A stretch of DNA of 61,161 nt from a virus: the IMG/VR virus record IMGVR_UViG_3300050343_000157, positions 1 to 61,161 of that record; one strand, 5' to 3'. The notes below the pieces were generated by a model, which did no database searches, was not told the origin of the DNA, and saw only the letters and a program-made list of their open reading frames with translations. The translations under genes were made by a program, and so were the position numbers. This document shows, one piece after another, positions 28,229-37,254 of this stretch (its first letter is position 1; every line of letters starts with the position of its first letter).

Positions 28229-28251
28229 AATAAAATATAATTGTTAAAAAT

Positions 28252-30663
28252 TTATCTAGGATCAAATTGCTCTAATCCAAATCCACCTAAACTATCAAAT
28301 CCTGCAGATTCAAAGTTTTTTGGTGGTTTACCAGATTTTCTCTGGTCTATAAGTTCACTTTGCTGTGAAGCTTGTATTTTTGTTCTTTTGTCTTTACGAT
28401 CTTCTTTATACTTCTCTTTATTGTTAATCACCTGATTGTCCTGCTCCTTAAGTCTCATGTTAAGTTGAAACTCAAACTCCATTAATTCTTTTTTAATTTG
28501 CGCTTCTCTTTCGAGTTTTGCAATGTCAAATTGAGATTGTGCTTGTGCGATTTGAACTTTGCTTTCTGCAATACCTTGCTGTTTTTGTATTTCTGCGGCG
28601 GCTCCTGCTTGAGCTGACTGAGCGTTAGCTTGAGATTGCGCTTGGATGTTTTCCATTTGCATTTGTCTGTCTCTTTCAAATTTTTGCTTTCTTCTTAATT
28701 TTAGTAATTGGTTGGCTAACTTTAAATTTTTAATTTCACGTACATCGATAGCATCTTCTAATTCAATTTGCTTTTGAGATATGGCCATTTGTATATTATT
28801 TTCTAGCAATTGTTTTTCTTCTTCATCTGGAGCTAATTGTAAAAATATACCAAAATCATGTAAATGCAATTCTTTCATTTCCTCCAACGCGCCCACATTA
28901 AATTTACCCAGCGATTGAATAAATGAATTTTTAATATTTGAATATTCCAAAACATCAGAAATTCTTAACGCAATAGCCTCTGCGGTCTTTAATGTTAAAT
29001 ATAAGCCAGCTTGTAATATATGTCTTGTTGCTGTATTGCTATTAGCGGCTGCTAATTTTTGTAAGCCAACTAAAGCATTTCTATCAGGCGTACTACCATC
29101 TCTTGCCTCATTCAACCCTGTAACATCTCTCATCATTTGTAAATAATAGTTGTAGGATTGTATTAAGCTTTGTATTTTAGTTCCCCCTGATCCTGTTCGC
29201 AATTCTTGTATTGGTATTTTGCCATTATTAAAATCACCATCTTGTGTCATAGATCTACCTATAACGGAACCTGTTTGGAAGTACATGTTTAAAGCTTCTT
29301 GCGGGTTGTAATTTGTTCCATTACCCAAATCAACTTCCGCTAAACCATCCGCGTCTAAATAAACCCCGTCAGGAACCATTCTCGACAATACTTGTTGTAA
29401 TTTTAAATGTGTTATTTGAATCATATCAGCGAATGATGTCATTCTGCTAACTAACGATTCTGTTTTGCCTTTGTATATTCTAGGAGCTACAATGCTATAA
29501 CTCATCTGTACTTTAGTTATATCAGACTTAGGCCTTGTCATATTAACGGCTTTTTGCCATTTTAATAATTTATCGTGCCCAACAATTTTAGCACCTTCGT
29601 ATAGGCATTCAATAGATCTATTTACTTTCTGAAATCTAGCTCTTGAATCCTTAGGTGGATTGAATTTATCGTCTTTTTTGATAGCTTTATCAGCTCCGGA
29701 TGTTGTTTCTTTTATTTTGTATACTTGGTTTTCAAATGTTTTATATTCAAAATACAATACATACACAAAGTTTTTATCCGATGAATTCACCCCAGCTTGA
29801 TTATATAGTAAAGAACTATTGCCTTTACCCTCAATCTCTTCTATGTCTTCTGTTGTTAAATCAGGAAATTGTTTTTTCAACTCCACTAAAGTAACTCTTC
29901 GGACTTCTCCAACATAATATAAATCGTCAAAGTATGGTGAATCCGTGTAAGAATATACAATATCGGATGGATCTACATAATCTAATTTAATACCTTCTGC
30001 TGTATTAAAACTATTTTTAACACAACCTATCCCAAGTACAGCAATATCGTAATCTAATCTTTTCTTTAATAAATCGTATTTATTTAAATCAAAAACATTA
30101 TTTATAGCCTGTTCTTCAGCAATTTCGATAGATTGTTTGTAGTCGAGCTGCATGTGTAGTTCAAGCTCTTGGCTATTTACTGGTAATTTTTTTGGATCAT
30201 TTTTAAACATATTAACCCCTAAAGAGGAACCTATATCTTGAAATAACTCTTTGTTACCCATATCCCGTAGCATATTTTTAACATACTTAGTTCTTTCGTC
30301 GCTAGCAATCCCATCTACTGAATAGGCTTTTAAATCGTACGCTCTTTCAGCGATACCGTTTACAACTATATCCACAAACTTTGGAATAATAGGTACCGGT
30401 TTCCAATCTAAATTTAAATAGGACAAATCACCATTAATGGATAATTCATCTTTGTATTTCTTAATGCTTTGCTCCCCTCTTGCGTATAATCTAAGATTAT
30501 GATAATTATCTCTATTTGAGAAATAGCGAGATCCTCCGGAATCTTTTTTGAACCATTCTGACTCTACAGCTTTAGCGATTTCAAGTCCGTACTCTGTACT
30601 TCTTTTTTCTGTGTCGCTTACTGCTTGACTCGGAAAAATACCTCTTGGTGATACTTTTGCCAT
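28252..30663 (-). CDS. Portal protein
   Basis: 803 residues. Early motif YLNLDWKPVPIIPKFVDIVV, then NGIAERAYDLKAYSVDG; middle VRRVTLVELKKQFPDLTTED; GLNEARDGSTPDRNALVGLQ around residue 520, a segment I recognise from crAss-like and marine podovirus portals. From about 660 a long Gln/Ala/Glu/Lys coiled-coil (QAQSQANAQSAQAGAAAEIQ) forms the barrel end. Lies immediately after TerL (no gap) and before the scaffold, the classical order. Forms the dodecameric ring through which DNA is packaged. Confidence 0.88.
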   Translation of the reverse strand: MAKVSPRGIFPSQAVSDTEKRSTEYGLEIAKAVESEWFKKDSGGSRYFSNRDNYHNLRLYARGEQSIKKYKDELSINGDLSYLNLDWKPVPIIPKFVDIVVNGIAERAYDLKAYSVDGIASDERTKYVKNMLRDMGNKELFQDIGSSLGVNMFKNDPKKLPVNSQELELHMQLDYKQSIEIAEEQAINNVFDLNKYDLLKKRLDYDIAVLGIGCVKNSFNTAEGIKLDYVDPSDIVYSYTDSPYFDDLYYVGEVRRVTLVELKKQFPDLTTEDIEEIEGKGNSSLLYNQAGVNSSDKNFVYVLYFEYKTFENQVYKIKETTSGADKAIKKDDKFNPPKDSRARFQKVNRSIECLYEGAKIVGHDKLLKWQKAVNMTRPKSDITKVQMSYSIVAPRIYKGKTESLVSRMTSFADMIQITHLKLQQVLSRMVPDGVYLDADGLAEVDLGNGTNYNPQEALNMYFQTGSVIGRSMTQDGDFNNGKIPIQELRTGSGGTKIQSLIQSYNYYLQMMRDVTGLNEARDGSTPDRNALVGLQKLAAANSNTATRHILQAGLYLTLKTAEAIALRISDVLEYSNIKNSFIQSLGKFNVGALEEMKELHLHDFGIFLQLAPDEEEKQLLENNIQMAISQKQIELEDAIDVREIKNLKLANQLLKLRRKQKFERDRQMQMENIQAQSQANAQSAQAGAAAEIQKQQGIAESKVQIAQAQSQFDIAKLEREAQIKKELMEFEFQLNMRLKEQDNQVINNKEKYKEDRKDKRTKIQASQQSELIDQRKSGKPPKNFESAGFDSLGGFGLEQFDPR

Positions 30664-32874
30664 CTATTGTATTATTTTTGAAAAATTTCCATTATTGTTA
30701 TATTTAGATAAACTAAAATTAACGTTACTTTTTATTTTACGTGTTTGATTAGGCACATATAAATGTTTATTACATGCCATAATAGCTAATCCTGAACTGA
30801 TTGCTGCATCAAATTTTGTTCTTTTATTTATATCAAACTTAGCCCAGTCATTTAATGTTTCTGAAAAATATAGGTCACCGTAATTGCCGCCCTCTAATTC
30901 ACCAACATATTTATTTATGTAACTCTCTATCGCTGAAGCATGTGCTTGTCTAATATCTTCACTTGAATTCGGTATGCCTCCAATTTCTTTTTCGGTAACC
31001 GATAACTTATTCCATTTTTTATCAGGTCTATTCATAGAATATCCCCTGTATCCTCTTCTTTTTAAATAATATAATAATCTAGGTTTGTTGTTTTCAGCAA
31101 GTATTGGCATACCGTAAAAATGCAATGCCATCAATATATCTTCAAAAAACATTTCTGCTGTTTGTGGCCTAGCTATATATTCAAGAAAAAACATATTAGC
31201 TGGAATTTCTTCCATACTAAACTTTGTTAATCCGTGTAACGCCCCTTTAGATCCTTTGCCATCAGTTGTTCCTGATATGTCATAACTGTCACAACCGAAT
31301 GCACCGCTATGCTCATTACCGGGATATTTAACACCATTCTTAGTTATTACTTTATTTTGTAAATGAACGGGTGGAACCCAGCTAACATTAAATCTTCCAC
31401 TGAGATTTGGTGTAAATTCTACTTTTGTATCTTTAACACCGTTTTGCCATTGAAAGCTTCCTCGCGTTACCAAAGCACTATACTTTGCTTCTTCATTAAA
31501 ATCAACCTGCTCATATATCTTTGCTAAGTTGAATATACTATTTTTAGTTTCATCTCTGAACGCGTGCTCCTCTGTACGCGGGAACTGTCTATAAAATTCA
31601 TTTAAACCGTCTTGGTCCCCCTTTAAACCTTCTACTTCGTTCTCCCAATGTTCAATAACCCCGACGTCGATAGTATCTCCCTGGTTGTCTTTGATAGGCT
31701 CTTCCGGTGTGTTAAAGACAGGTATTCCATAAGAATCGATGAATCCTTCGAAATTCCATTCCATAGGTATGAACAAAGAATATAATCCCGAGCGAGTCTG
31801 TCCATTTTTATTCCGTTTCGTAACATCTGAATTATTATATAGTTTTTTAAAATTCTCTCCCCCTTTGTCTAAAGCGTTTGATGTTGAACCCATCATACAC
31901 TTACCAATTATTCTTGAACCTAATCTAAGCGTAGTTTTTGTAACTCGCCAGTTGTTAAGAATGTTTTCTGGACGTTCCCATTTGCCTGCTTCGTCATGCA
32001 CTAGTAGCGCAAGCTTTTCACCATCATAACTGTTATCCCCTGTATTCTTCCAGTCAATAGTTGTATCTAATCCAGCTATCTCTTGAGTTTTGTCCTTAGA
32101 CTCAAATCTTTTACGAGTAAATTTTGAAGCTGGTACTCTGTATGCAAGTTCTGTTTTCGGTCTGTCCATACCGTCTTGTATAGGTCTAAAAAAGAACGGG
32201 TAGTTAATTGATATTGGTACAACTTTATCTGTAAACATTTTCTTCGCATCAGATCCTGACTTTGATAATATACCGTATCTTGCATCGGAAGATATAGTAG
32301 CCAAGTTAACGGTCTCTCCGGATGCCATAAATGAAAATCCTGAACGTCTGTTTTTAAGATAACACATTCCGTAGCATCTTTTATCTGCTTTGCAAGCTTC
32401 CCAGTGAATAAAGAATAATCTGTTTGCTTCCCTAAAATCTGGTCTCCCAACATCAATCTTGGTCCACTGCAAGTACATATAGTGAGTGCCAGTAATATAA
32501 GTGGGAACCCCTTTGCTCTTAAACCAATGCCCTTCATCTCTTTTAGTAAATTCTGTATCAATGTATGCATGCCACCTTTGTTTAAATTCATCCGGATAAT
32601 CTTTCCAATCAAATATACTCTTGATCGCTTTAAGCTCTTTAGGGTACTCGTGTGGAGCCCATCTGTCATTCTGATTATCAACGTTTGTTGCTTTAGGCAA
32701 TGCTATTTTTAAATTCTGTATGCTATACACCTCACCTATCTGGCCCGTCTTCGATATAACAATAACGTCATGCTCCTCATTATATCCGTATTCCCATTTC
32801 TTTGATCTGTTTAATCTCTGTATGGTAGTAGCTTTAATAGGTTCTATGACCTCGTATAAACTTTGCTTGTACAT
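30664..32874 (-). CDS. terL: Terminase large subunit
   Basis: 736 residues; the packaging ATPase-nuclease. A degenerate Walker A, KNRRSGFS (174-181), fits the K.RR.G.S pattern of crAss-like terminases. Walker B LLVHDEAGK has the catalytic D294-E295. The nuclease half has AFGCDSYDISG with acidic residues near 530 and the final FDAAISSGLAIMA with Asp. GGEN.KKLYNNSD and coupling-type Thr/Ser residues lie between. It abuts the portal gene and overlaps by one base the small gene upstream. Confidence 0.93.
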   Translation of the reverse strand: MYKQSLYEVIEPIKATTIQRLNRSKKWEYGYNEEHDVIVISKTGQIGEVYSIQNLKIALPKATNVDNQNDRWAPHEYPKELKAIKSIFDWKDYPDEFKQRWHAYIDTEFTKRDEGHWFKSKGVPTYITGTHYMYLQWTKIDVGRPDFREANRLFFIHWEACKADKRCYGMCYLKNRRSGFSFMASGETVNLATISSDARYGILSKSGSDAKKMFTDKVVPISINYPFFFRPIQDGMDRPKTELAYRVPASKFTRKRFESKDKTQEIAGLDTTIDWKNTGDNSYDGEKLALLVHDEAGKWERPENILNNWRVTKTTLRLGSRIIGKCMMGSTSNALDKGGENFKKLYNNSDVTKRNKNGQTRSGLYSLFIPMEWNFEGFIDSYGIPVFNTPEEPIKDNQGDTIDVGVIEHWENEVEGLKGDQDGLNEFYRQFPRTEEHAFRDETKNSIFNLAKIYEQVDFNEEAKYSALVTRGSFQWQNGVKDTKVEFTPNLSGRFNVSWVPPVHLQNKVITKNGVKYPGNEHSGAFGCDSYDISGTTDGKGSKGALHGLTKFSMEEIPANMFFLEYIARPQTAEMFFEDILMALHFYGMPILAENNKPRLLYYLKRRGYRGYSMNRPDKKWNKLSVTEKEIGGIPNSSEDIRQAHASAIESYINKYVGELEGGNYGDLYFSETLNDWAKFDINKRTKFDAAISSGLAIMACNKHLYVPNQTRKIKSNVNFSLSKYNNNGNFSKIIQ

Positions 32875-33146
32875 TATTTAGATCTTCTTTCTGCAAAACC
32901 TTTAAAAGTATTGTCTACTTCTTCTTTTGGTTTATTTTCAAGTATATCTTTCTCCTCTTCAATTCTGGTTAATATCTCAAATGCATCGAATATTGCGAGC
33001 TTTTTAGTGGCTGCAGCGTTCTTGAGTCTATCGGCTGAGATGTCATCATCAGTTTCAACAATAGGTTCTTTAGCGACTTTAATAAGTTCTTTGACTGCTT
33101 CATGTCCAGCTTGGATTATATTCTTTTTCGTTTCCTTGACGTTCAT
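32874..33146 (-). CDS. Small protein before TerL, possible terminase small subunit
   Basis: 90 residues from the ATG at 33146; a longer reading to 33191 adds a Cys/Leu stretch that looks non-coding. Core: DDDISADRLKNAAATKKLAI, FDAFEILTRIEEEKD. The SADRLKNAAATKKLAIFDAFEIL segment is one I recall encoded just upstream of TerL in crAss-like and marine phages. Stop and TerL start overlap (TAATG). Position suggests DNA recognition for packaging, but no HTH is evident. Confidence 0.6.
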   Translation of the reverse strand: MNVKETKKNIIQAGHEAVKELIKVAKEPIVETDDDISADRLKNAAATKKLAIFDAFEILTRIEEEKDILENKPKEEVDNTFKGFAERRSK

Positions 33147-33693
33147 ATTTAATAGATATTGAATTAGTAAACACTCTATACATTCTTTCACCGTCTACAA
33201 TAAATTCGTATTCGCTATTAGGCGTAAAGCCAACTAAATCTTCTTTGTCTATTAAACTGCTAATGTCTTTATCAATATGCTTTATAATGCCTTTTAAAGC
33301 TTGCTCTTTGTCGTTATTTAATATATCAGTAGATTTTATTGGTTTAACGAAACAGAAGCCCTTAGGGGCATTCCATTCATTATTTCTTTTGTATAAAAAT
33401 ATTTGTTCTGATCTCACAAAATAAAGATCATCTTTATAATAACTTCGGCTATTACTCTCAATACCGTGCTGATTATACCATCTTCTAAATACGTTGTGGT
33501 GAACTATAACTTCATCTCCAACTTGTATTTCTGTTTTTTGGTTTTTAGGTATACCAAGCACGATTCCCGTACGACTAACATATCGATGATCAGAGATCTC
33601 GGTATTAACTAAGAGCTCTTGACCATCTATATATTTTTTATTATCGTATCTTTCGTTCTTTGGTTTTATAATAAAATCAAATAAACTTTGCAT
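33100..33693 (-). CDS. Cpn10/GroES-fold-like phage protein, 197 aa
   Basis: After a short N-terminus the sequence KYIDGQELLVNTEISDHRYV, SRTGIVLGIPKN, EIQVGDEVIVHHNVFRRW follows the pattern of a chaperonin-10 barrel (G.V.G.P then .VGD.V..H). The second half (YYKDDLYFVRSEQIFLYKRN) resembles the closing strands, and the C-terminus is an extra 80 residues. It is distinct from the clear GroES at 46665-46922. May be a structural protein using the fold rather than a co-chaperonin. Confidence 0.55.
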   Translation of the reverse strand: MQSLFDFIIKPKNERYDNKKYIDGQELLVNTEISDHRYVSRTGIVLGIPKNQKTEIQVGDEVIVHHNVFRRWYNQHGIESNSRSYYKDDLYFVRSEQIFLYKRNNEWNAPKGFCFVKPIKSTDILNNDKEQALKGIIKHIDKDISSLIDKEDLVGFTPNSEYEFIVDGERMYRVFTNSISIKYERQGNEKEYNPSWT

Positions 33694-33911
33694 TAATATT
33701 CTAAATTGTATTCTACAGCTATTGCCATGTTCTTATTAAAATCTTTCCACGGTAGCACTTCTTTTCCTTTTTTAATGAAAATAGAAAATTTATCCGACTC
33801 TTCTATTATGTCACATATTGTATGGCCACCATATACTTCCTGACCCACAGCATAATGCATAGCGTCGTTTTTGTAGTCTCTACCTATACTTATTTTACGA
33901 ACTAGACTCAT
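33693..33911 (-). CDS. Small conserved phage protein, 72 aa
   Basis: Starts at ATG 33911 (MSLVRKISIGRDYKNDAMHY, then AVGQEVYGGHTICDI). An upstream in-frame start is possible but lies in the neighbouring gene's body. Short beta-rich protein of a type I have seen near TerL in related phages, with AVGQ.V.GGH.I as its recognisable core. It overlaps both neighbours by a few bases. Confidence 0.6.
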   Translation of the reverse strand: MSLVRKISIGRDYKNDAMHYAVGQEVYGGHTICDIIEESDKFSIFIKKGKEVLPWKDFNKNMAIAVEYNLEY

Positions 33912-34149
33912 CTTCTTTGATTGGCTCGTAAGATCCGTCTTCAATATTAATTTGTATTTTACCGTACTTCTCTTCTAGCTTAGCTTGCAACTTGTTCAAA
34001 TCTTGTTGAACTTCTGCCGCAGCGTGGTTAAGCTGGTGTTTCTTTAATTCTAAGTTACCTATTTGCGAGGCAGCATTATTAAGCTTACCTACAAATCCCT
34101 GTAATTCTTCTAATTGTTCAGGTGTAATTTTGTTTACTTGGTTTTCCAT
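33895..34149 (-). CDS. Small coiled-coil protein, 84 aa
   Basis: ITPEQLEELQGFVGKLNNAA, SQIGNLELKKHQLNHAAAEV, then LQAKLEEKYGKIQINIEDGS: a helical hairpin similar to prefoldin-like small phage proteins I recall in marine phages and crAss-like genomes near TerL. The C-terminal acidic tail (KEDESSS) overlaps the next gene. Function not known. Confidence 0.65.
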   Translation of the reverse strand: MENQVNKITPEQLEELQGFVGKLNNAASQIGNLELKKHQLNHAAAEVQQDLNKLQAKLEEKYGKIQINIEDGSYEPIKEDESSS

Positions 34150-34223
34150 AATCTTTAATTTTTAAAATTTAATTTAATTGTTTGGGTTATAATTTATTAT
34201 CACTTGTTTTACTTAATTTCTAA

Positions 34224-34562
34224 TTATTCTTCAGTAGTAGCAGGAAAGGGTGCTCGGAATATTATGTTTACCGGCGCTTTTATTAATGCAATTTGCGCGT
34301 CTAAACTAGCTTTCATGCTATCCACATCCAGCCCATTTTCTAACCAACCAATTACGTCGGCCTCCGCTAGGCTATCATACTCTGTGAAGTTATCTGCGTC
34401 GTATTCTACGGAATGAGTTCCTATAGATGAAGCCGTTTTTGCAGCATCATCATTATCTACTGCGGAATATCCCCAGTGAATTGTGTTGATAACATTATCT
34501 TTGTTATCGTGGGAAATTTTTGCGTCTAACGCATTAATTGTCCATTTGTAAGTGTTTGCCAT
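34224..34562 (-). CDS. DUF7936-like protein, 112 aa
   Basis: ANTYKWTINALDAKISHDNK, NVINTIHWGYSAVDN, and ADVIGWLENGLDVDSMKASL, DAQIALIKAPVN are the recognisable segments of a short phage protein family (DUF7936 as I remember it) encoded beside tail-fibre genes in marine phages. Likely a structural accessory protein. Sits between the terminase-side small genes and the tail-fibre array. Confidence 0.65.
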   Translation of the reverse strand: MANTYKWTINALDAKISHDNKDNVINTIHWGYSAVDNDDAAKTASSIGTHSVEYDADNFTEYDSLAEADVIGWLENGLDVDSMKASLDAQIALIKAPVNIIFRAPFPATTEE

Positions 34563-34567
34563 TTTAA

Positions 34568-34930
34568 TTATTTTTTTGGATTGTTATCTTTAATTGTTTT
34601 AATGACGGAATAAAATTCTCCATTTTTATCTAATGTACCGTTATCAATATCGTGAAATAATTTATCGAGTTGTTCTTCAATACTCGGATACGCTAATTTT
34701 CTAGGTTGTTGATATTTTAATTTTTCTTCAATATCTTTATAATCTTGTAGCTCTTGTTCAGAAGGTGTAAATAGAGTTTTTACAACTTCATCGTTCACAT
34801 AAGAATATGTATACTTTATATCAAAATTGTCAACTTCTTTAATTATATAATCATCGTTACCAATATAAAACTTGTTTATGTTTTTTTGTGATAATACAAA
34901 ATTTCCTTCTTTATTAAATACTAATTTCAT
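34568..34930 (-). CDS. Tail-fibre-associated protein, XkdW-like, 120 aa
   Basis: The C-terminal half (RKLAYPSIEEQLDKLFHDID, NGTLDKNGEFYSVIKTIKDN) is a common module in phage proteins coded next to tail fibres (the XkdW/tail-fibre-assembly style 'YPSIEEQLD.L.HDI'). The N-terminal half is variable. Just downstream of the 773-residue fibre gene, 2-base gap. Probable chaperone or fibre cap. Confidence 0.65.
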   Translation of the reverse strand: MKLVFNKEGNFVLSQKNINKFYIGNDDYIIKEVDNFDIKYTYSYVNDEVVKTLFTPSEQELQDYKDIEEKLKYQQPRKLAYPSIEEQLDKLFHDIDNGTLDKNGEFYSVIKTIKDNNPKK

Positions 34931-34932
34931 AT

Positions 34933-37254
34933 TTAAGGTTTTAAACGTGTTACTCTAATATACCCATAACCATTACTCCCATGAGTACCTGAACTTTTTT
35001 GAACTCGTATTTTTGTTCCAGTCATCCAAACAACTGACCAAGCACCACCATTACTAGATGTTTGATTAAAATAGGTATGTATAAGTGTTATGTTAGACTG
35101 AATGGTACTTCTTTGGTAATATGCTTGATGCAATCCAGCTCCATAACCTGTTGAATAATGTGTCCAAGCTACAAAAACTTCAAAAGGCTGTCCAGATGCC
35201 CCAATACTTTTCAAATCAATATCAAAAGACGGGGTTGATGACCCTGTTGTTGTAAAATCCTCCCTATATTCGTCTACGGTATCAATACTTAAAACATTAC
35301 CTGTTACTTCTACTCTACCGCTATCTGTAATACGCATTTTTTCTGTAGCTACAGGAGAACCACTACCACCAAGTGATGTTTTAAATACTAATTCTCCCCC
35401 TGGTACTGATGAGCCTGCTTGATTATCACATACAATAGATGAAACAGCCCTATTTGCACCTGTTGAAGAATCATTTGTAAAAAATTCAATAGTACCTAAT
35501 GTTCCGTCGCCTAAAGGATCTTGAGTATTTGTTAGTCTTAAGGTTGGTGTGCTTGCTGCAATATCTAAAGTTTTTCGAGGCGAAGTCGTACCGATCCCGA
35601 CGTCGCCCGTACCACCATCTATAAACATATCGTGGCGCATATCTTTTAAATGAGTACTCGAACCAGCTGTTGTATGAGCAAATAATATGCCTCTTCCAAC
35701 GCCTTGGAATCCAAAAATTCCTAATGCATCATCTGCCCCACCACTACCGTATTTTCCAGCTGTTATTCCAAAATTAGTATCAATTAAGTTTAGTCTAGGA
35801 TTAGAGGCCAAGGAGGTATCAGCAAAATTACCCTCTATCATCATTGAATAACTACCATTTGTAGCCGCGGTACCTATTTGTAAATCATGTGAAGGACTAG
35901 TCGTTTTAATTCCTACGTTTCCACTACCAGCTCCTTCAGTGGTGAATGAAAATCCATTAGCACCGCTATATTGTAAATATCCGGCCTGTGAATTATTGCT
36001 ATCCCAATGTATTAATAATCCATGTTCTATTCTAACAAATCCGTTTGCTTGAAATACTGCTGAACTACCAACATATAATTCCTCACCTAATTGTAACTTA
36101 GCAGCAGTTGCTATAGATGACGGCGCACCTATAGTTACGGTGCCTCCACTTGTGATACGCATTCTTTCTGAAGTTGAATTACCCGTTACTGTATAAAAAG
36201 ATAATTCAGCACTAAAATTATTAGCTTGTGCTATTGACCTTATTTGAGCTCTTCCTCCAGTTCCAGCAGTTAATCCTATAATTAAATCGCTACCAGCATC
36301 TGGTTCTTTTAAATCTAATAAAACTGTACTTGGTATGCTCGTTTGTCCAATTCCTACGTTTCCAGAACTGTCTATACGTATTCGTTCTGCAAGAGGAACA
36401 GTAGCGTCGGCTGTTCCAGAAGGAGCATTAAAGAATTGAAGCTCTCCTGTTGAACTTAAATTTAATCTTGCTGCTGCTTGTGAAGTAATATACTTATTTG
36501 CTCCATCAAAATATATATTATTAGTCAAGAAAACTCCATTGTATGCCTCCCATAAAGCACCACGTGTTGAAATTTGTATTGCTTTTGTGTTTCCAACAGT
36601 TGCCCAATTTTCAGGTGTTACGCCAATTCCTACGTTTCCTGATCCATCTATTCTTACTCTTTCTACAGAGCCACCAATAAAAGTAAATGCATTATCTGAT
36701 TGAAAATTTAAAGCATTTGCTCCATTATTAAATTGTATGTATGCTTTTTGTGTAGTGTTTTGAATAAAATCAATATATGGCGAACCTGAAGAAGAAGCTG
36801 TTTTTATTGAAATATAATTATTTGCAATTACGCTTCCTGCAAAAGTTGCGTTAGTTCCAATAGTTGCTAAAGTTGGTGTAAATGAAGATTGACCAGTTGA
36901 TAAATTCCAAGCAGTAGGCCTTAATAAAACTTCTCCACTTGAATTTGTTCCAAGAACAGCAGATGTTCCTGATGATTTATAATAAGTTGAAGCAGTTACT
37001 GTACCTGCAAAAGTTGGTGATTCTTCAAAGTTAGAAGTTATAACGCCTGTTGAACTATTATACGACAATGCATTACCGCTGACACTAACAGCACCTCTAG
37101 CTCTAGCATCTGTATAATACAAGTTAGCACCCTCAGTGATATGAGCTGTTGTAATACCACTTATTTTATCGCTAGTAACCGCATTGTCCGCTATATTACC
37201 TGTAGCTATCGTTGAGCTCGCTATTAAATCACCTGTTACTTTAGTGTTAGCCAT
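34933..37254 (-). CDS. Tail fibre protein, 773 aa
   Basis: The N-terminus has VTGDLIASSTIATGNIADNA and TTAHITEGANLYYTDARARG, the latter shared with the 877-residue neighbour. The body repeats the short pattern [R-I-x-S-x-G-N-V-G-I-G] every 60-100 residues (a beta-helical or triple-stranded fibre). Unlike its neighbours it lacks an S74 chaperone and ends in a globular domain (FEVFVAWTHYSTGYGAGLHQ, GYIRVTRLKP), a candidate receptor-binding tip. The stop is followed by the XkdW-like gene; the start overlaps the 877-residue gene by 8 bases. Confidence 0.8.
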   Translation of the reverse strand: MANTKVTGDLIASSTIATGNIADNAVTSDKISGITTAHITEGANLYYTDARARGAVSVSGNALSYNSSTGVITSNFEESPTFAGTVTASTYYKSSGTSAVLGTNSSGEVLLRPTAWNLSTGQSSFTPTLATIGTNATFAGSVIANNYISIKTASSSGSPYIDFIQNTTQKAYIQFNNGANALNFQSDNAFTFIGGSVERVRIDGSGNVGIGVTPENWATVGNTKAIQISTRGALWEAYNGVFLTNNIYFDGANKYITSQAAARLNLSSTGELQFFNAPSGTADATVPLAERIRIDSSGNVGIGQTSIPSTVLLDLKEPDAGSDLIIGLTAGTGGRAQIRSIAQANNFSAELSFYTVTGNSTSERMRITSGGTVTIGAPSSIATAAKLQLGEELYVGSSAVFQANGFVRIEHGLLIHWDSNNSQAGYLQYSGANGFSFTTEGAGSGNVGIKTTSPSHDLQIGTAATNGSYSMMIEGNFADTSLASNPRLNLIDTNFGITAGKYGSGGADDALGIFGFQGVGRGILFAHTTAGSSTHLKDMRHDMFIDGGTGDVGIGTTSPRKTLDIAASTPTLRLTNTQDPLGDGTLGTIEFFTNDSSTGANRAVSSIVCDNQAGSSVPGGELVFKTSLGGSGSPVATEKMRITDSGRVEVTGNVLSIDTVDEYREDFTTTGSSTPSFDIDLKSIGASGQPFEVFVAWTHYSTGYGAGLHQAYYQRSTIQSNITLIHTYFNQTSSNGGAWSVVWMTGTKIRVQKSSGTHGSNGYGYIRVTRLKP

